Below, one piece after another: positions 63,785 through 64,000 of a DNA stretch of 64,000 nt. Position numbers and translations under genes: made by a program. Under the pieces are notes generated by a model. That model made no database searches. It was not told the DNA's origin and saw only the letters and a list, made by a program, of their open reading frames with translations. Position 1 is the first letter of the stretch, and each line of letters opens with the position of its first letter. The stretch is taken from assembly GCA_032191485.1 (NCBI GenBank), contig JAVDOI010000007.1, forward strand, positions 25,790,387 through 25,854,386. Reading direction: 5' to 3'. The stretch comes from Leptoclinus maculatus. Lineage: Eukaryota > Chordata > Actinopteri > Perciformes > Stichaeidae.

Positions 63785-64000
63785 CTGGACCCAGAGCAGC
63801 GATAGAGAGGTGGAAGGGAGGACAGGTTGATAAAGCACGTCAAGGCAACGAGAGAAAGCAGAAAGCAGGAAAACGACAGATAGATGGAAGAACATAAAAC
63901 GACAATTAACTACGAGTCAGGACCCTCCTGCTCTACAGGACAAGAAAACTGTAAATAAGGATTTTAAGGTTTTGTTTAAAGCTTTTTTTGACATCTTTGC

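Overview
This window comes from a ray-finned fish, most likely a percomorph (spiny-rayed) teleost. Genes are split into many short exons with GT-AG introns, the proteins are clear vertebrate orthologues, and the spaces between exons carry microsatellites, homopolymer runs and several short dispersed repeats of the kind common in teleost genomes. No bacterial or phage features were seen. All assignments rest on reading exons by eye and comparing them with remembered human family members.

Layout. Positions 1-9,200 hold no gene I can support, only dispersed repeats and microsatellites. On the plus strand, eif4g2 (DAP5/p97, a cap-independent translation factor) runs from a non-coding first exon near 9,240 to a poly(A) signal at 21,520. 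Its coding frame opens at a GTG codon at 10,360, has 20 coding exons and encodes 904 residues. One of its introns carries the C/D-type small RNA SNORD97 at 17,172-17,366, the same host gene as in human. On the minus strand, 22,009-28,087 is an eight-exon gene for a 445-residue coiled-coil protein that I could not name. On the plus strand, 30,240-33,729 encodes a LYVE1-like hyaluronan receptor with a signal peptide, one Link domain, a Ser/Thr-rich stalk, a transmembrane helix and an acidic tail. Next, 34,425-37,490 (plus) is rlig1 (C12orf29), a 5'-3' RNA ligase whose catalytic lysine falls at residue 57. From 37,815 to the right edge, on the minus strand, lies most of cep290, the ciliary transition-zone coiled-coil protein: 43 exons are visible and the N-terminal exons lie beyond 64,000. 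rlig1 and cep290 are convergent, with poly(A) signals about 35 bases apart.

The parts least explained by standard annotation are in cep290. They are a phase 0-0 exon of 232 acidic codons (45,228-45,923) with no counterpart I know in the human protein; a 3.75-kb minisatellite of about 91 copies of a 41-42-bp unit (39,138-42,888) that begins five bases inside an intron and whose unit resembles a branch point, acceptor and donor; a second minisatellite (31-bp unit, 58,655-59,187); and a 21-base microexon at 63,764-63,784. The LYVE1-like Link domain also lacks both cysteines of the flanking third disulfide.

The genes are not one pathway. eif4g2 acts in translation, rlig1 in RNA repair, cep290 at the cilium base and lyve1 at the cell surface. 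The first and third are near each other on human 11p15, while rlig1 and cep290 are neighbours on human 12q21, so this window appears to join two segments that are separate in human.
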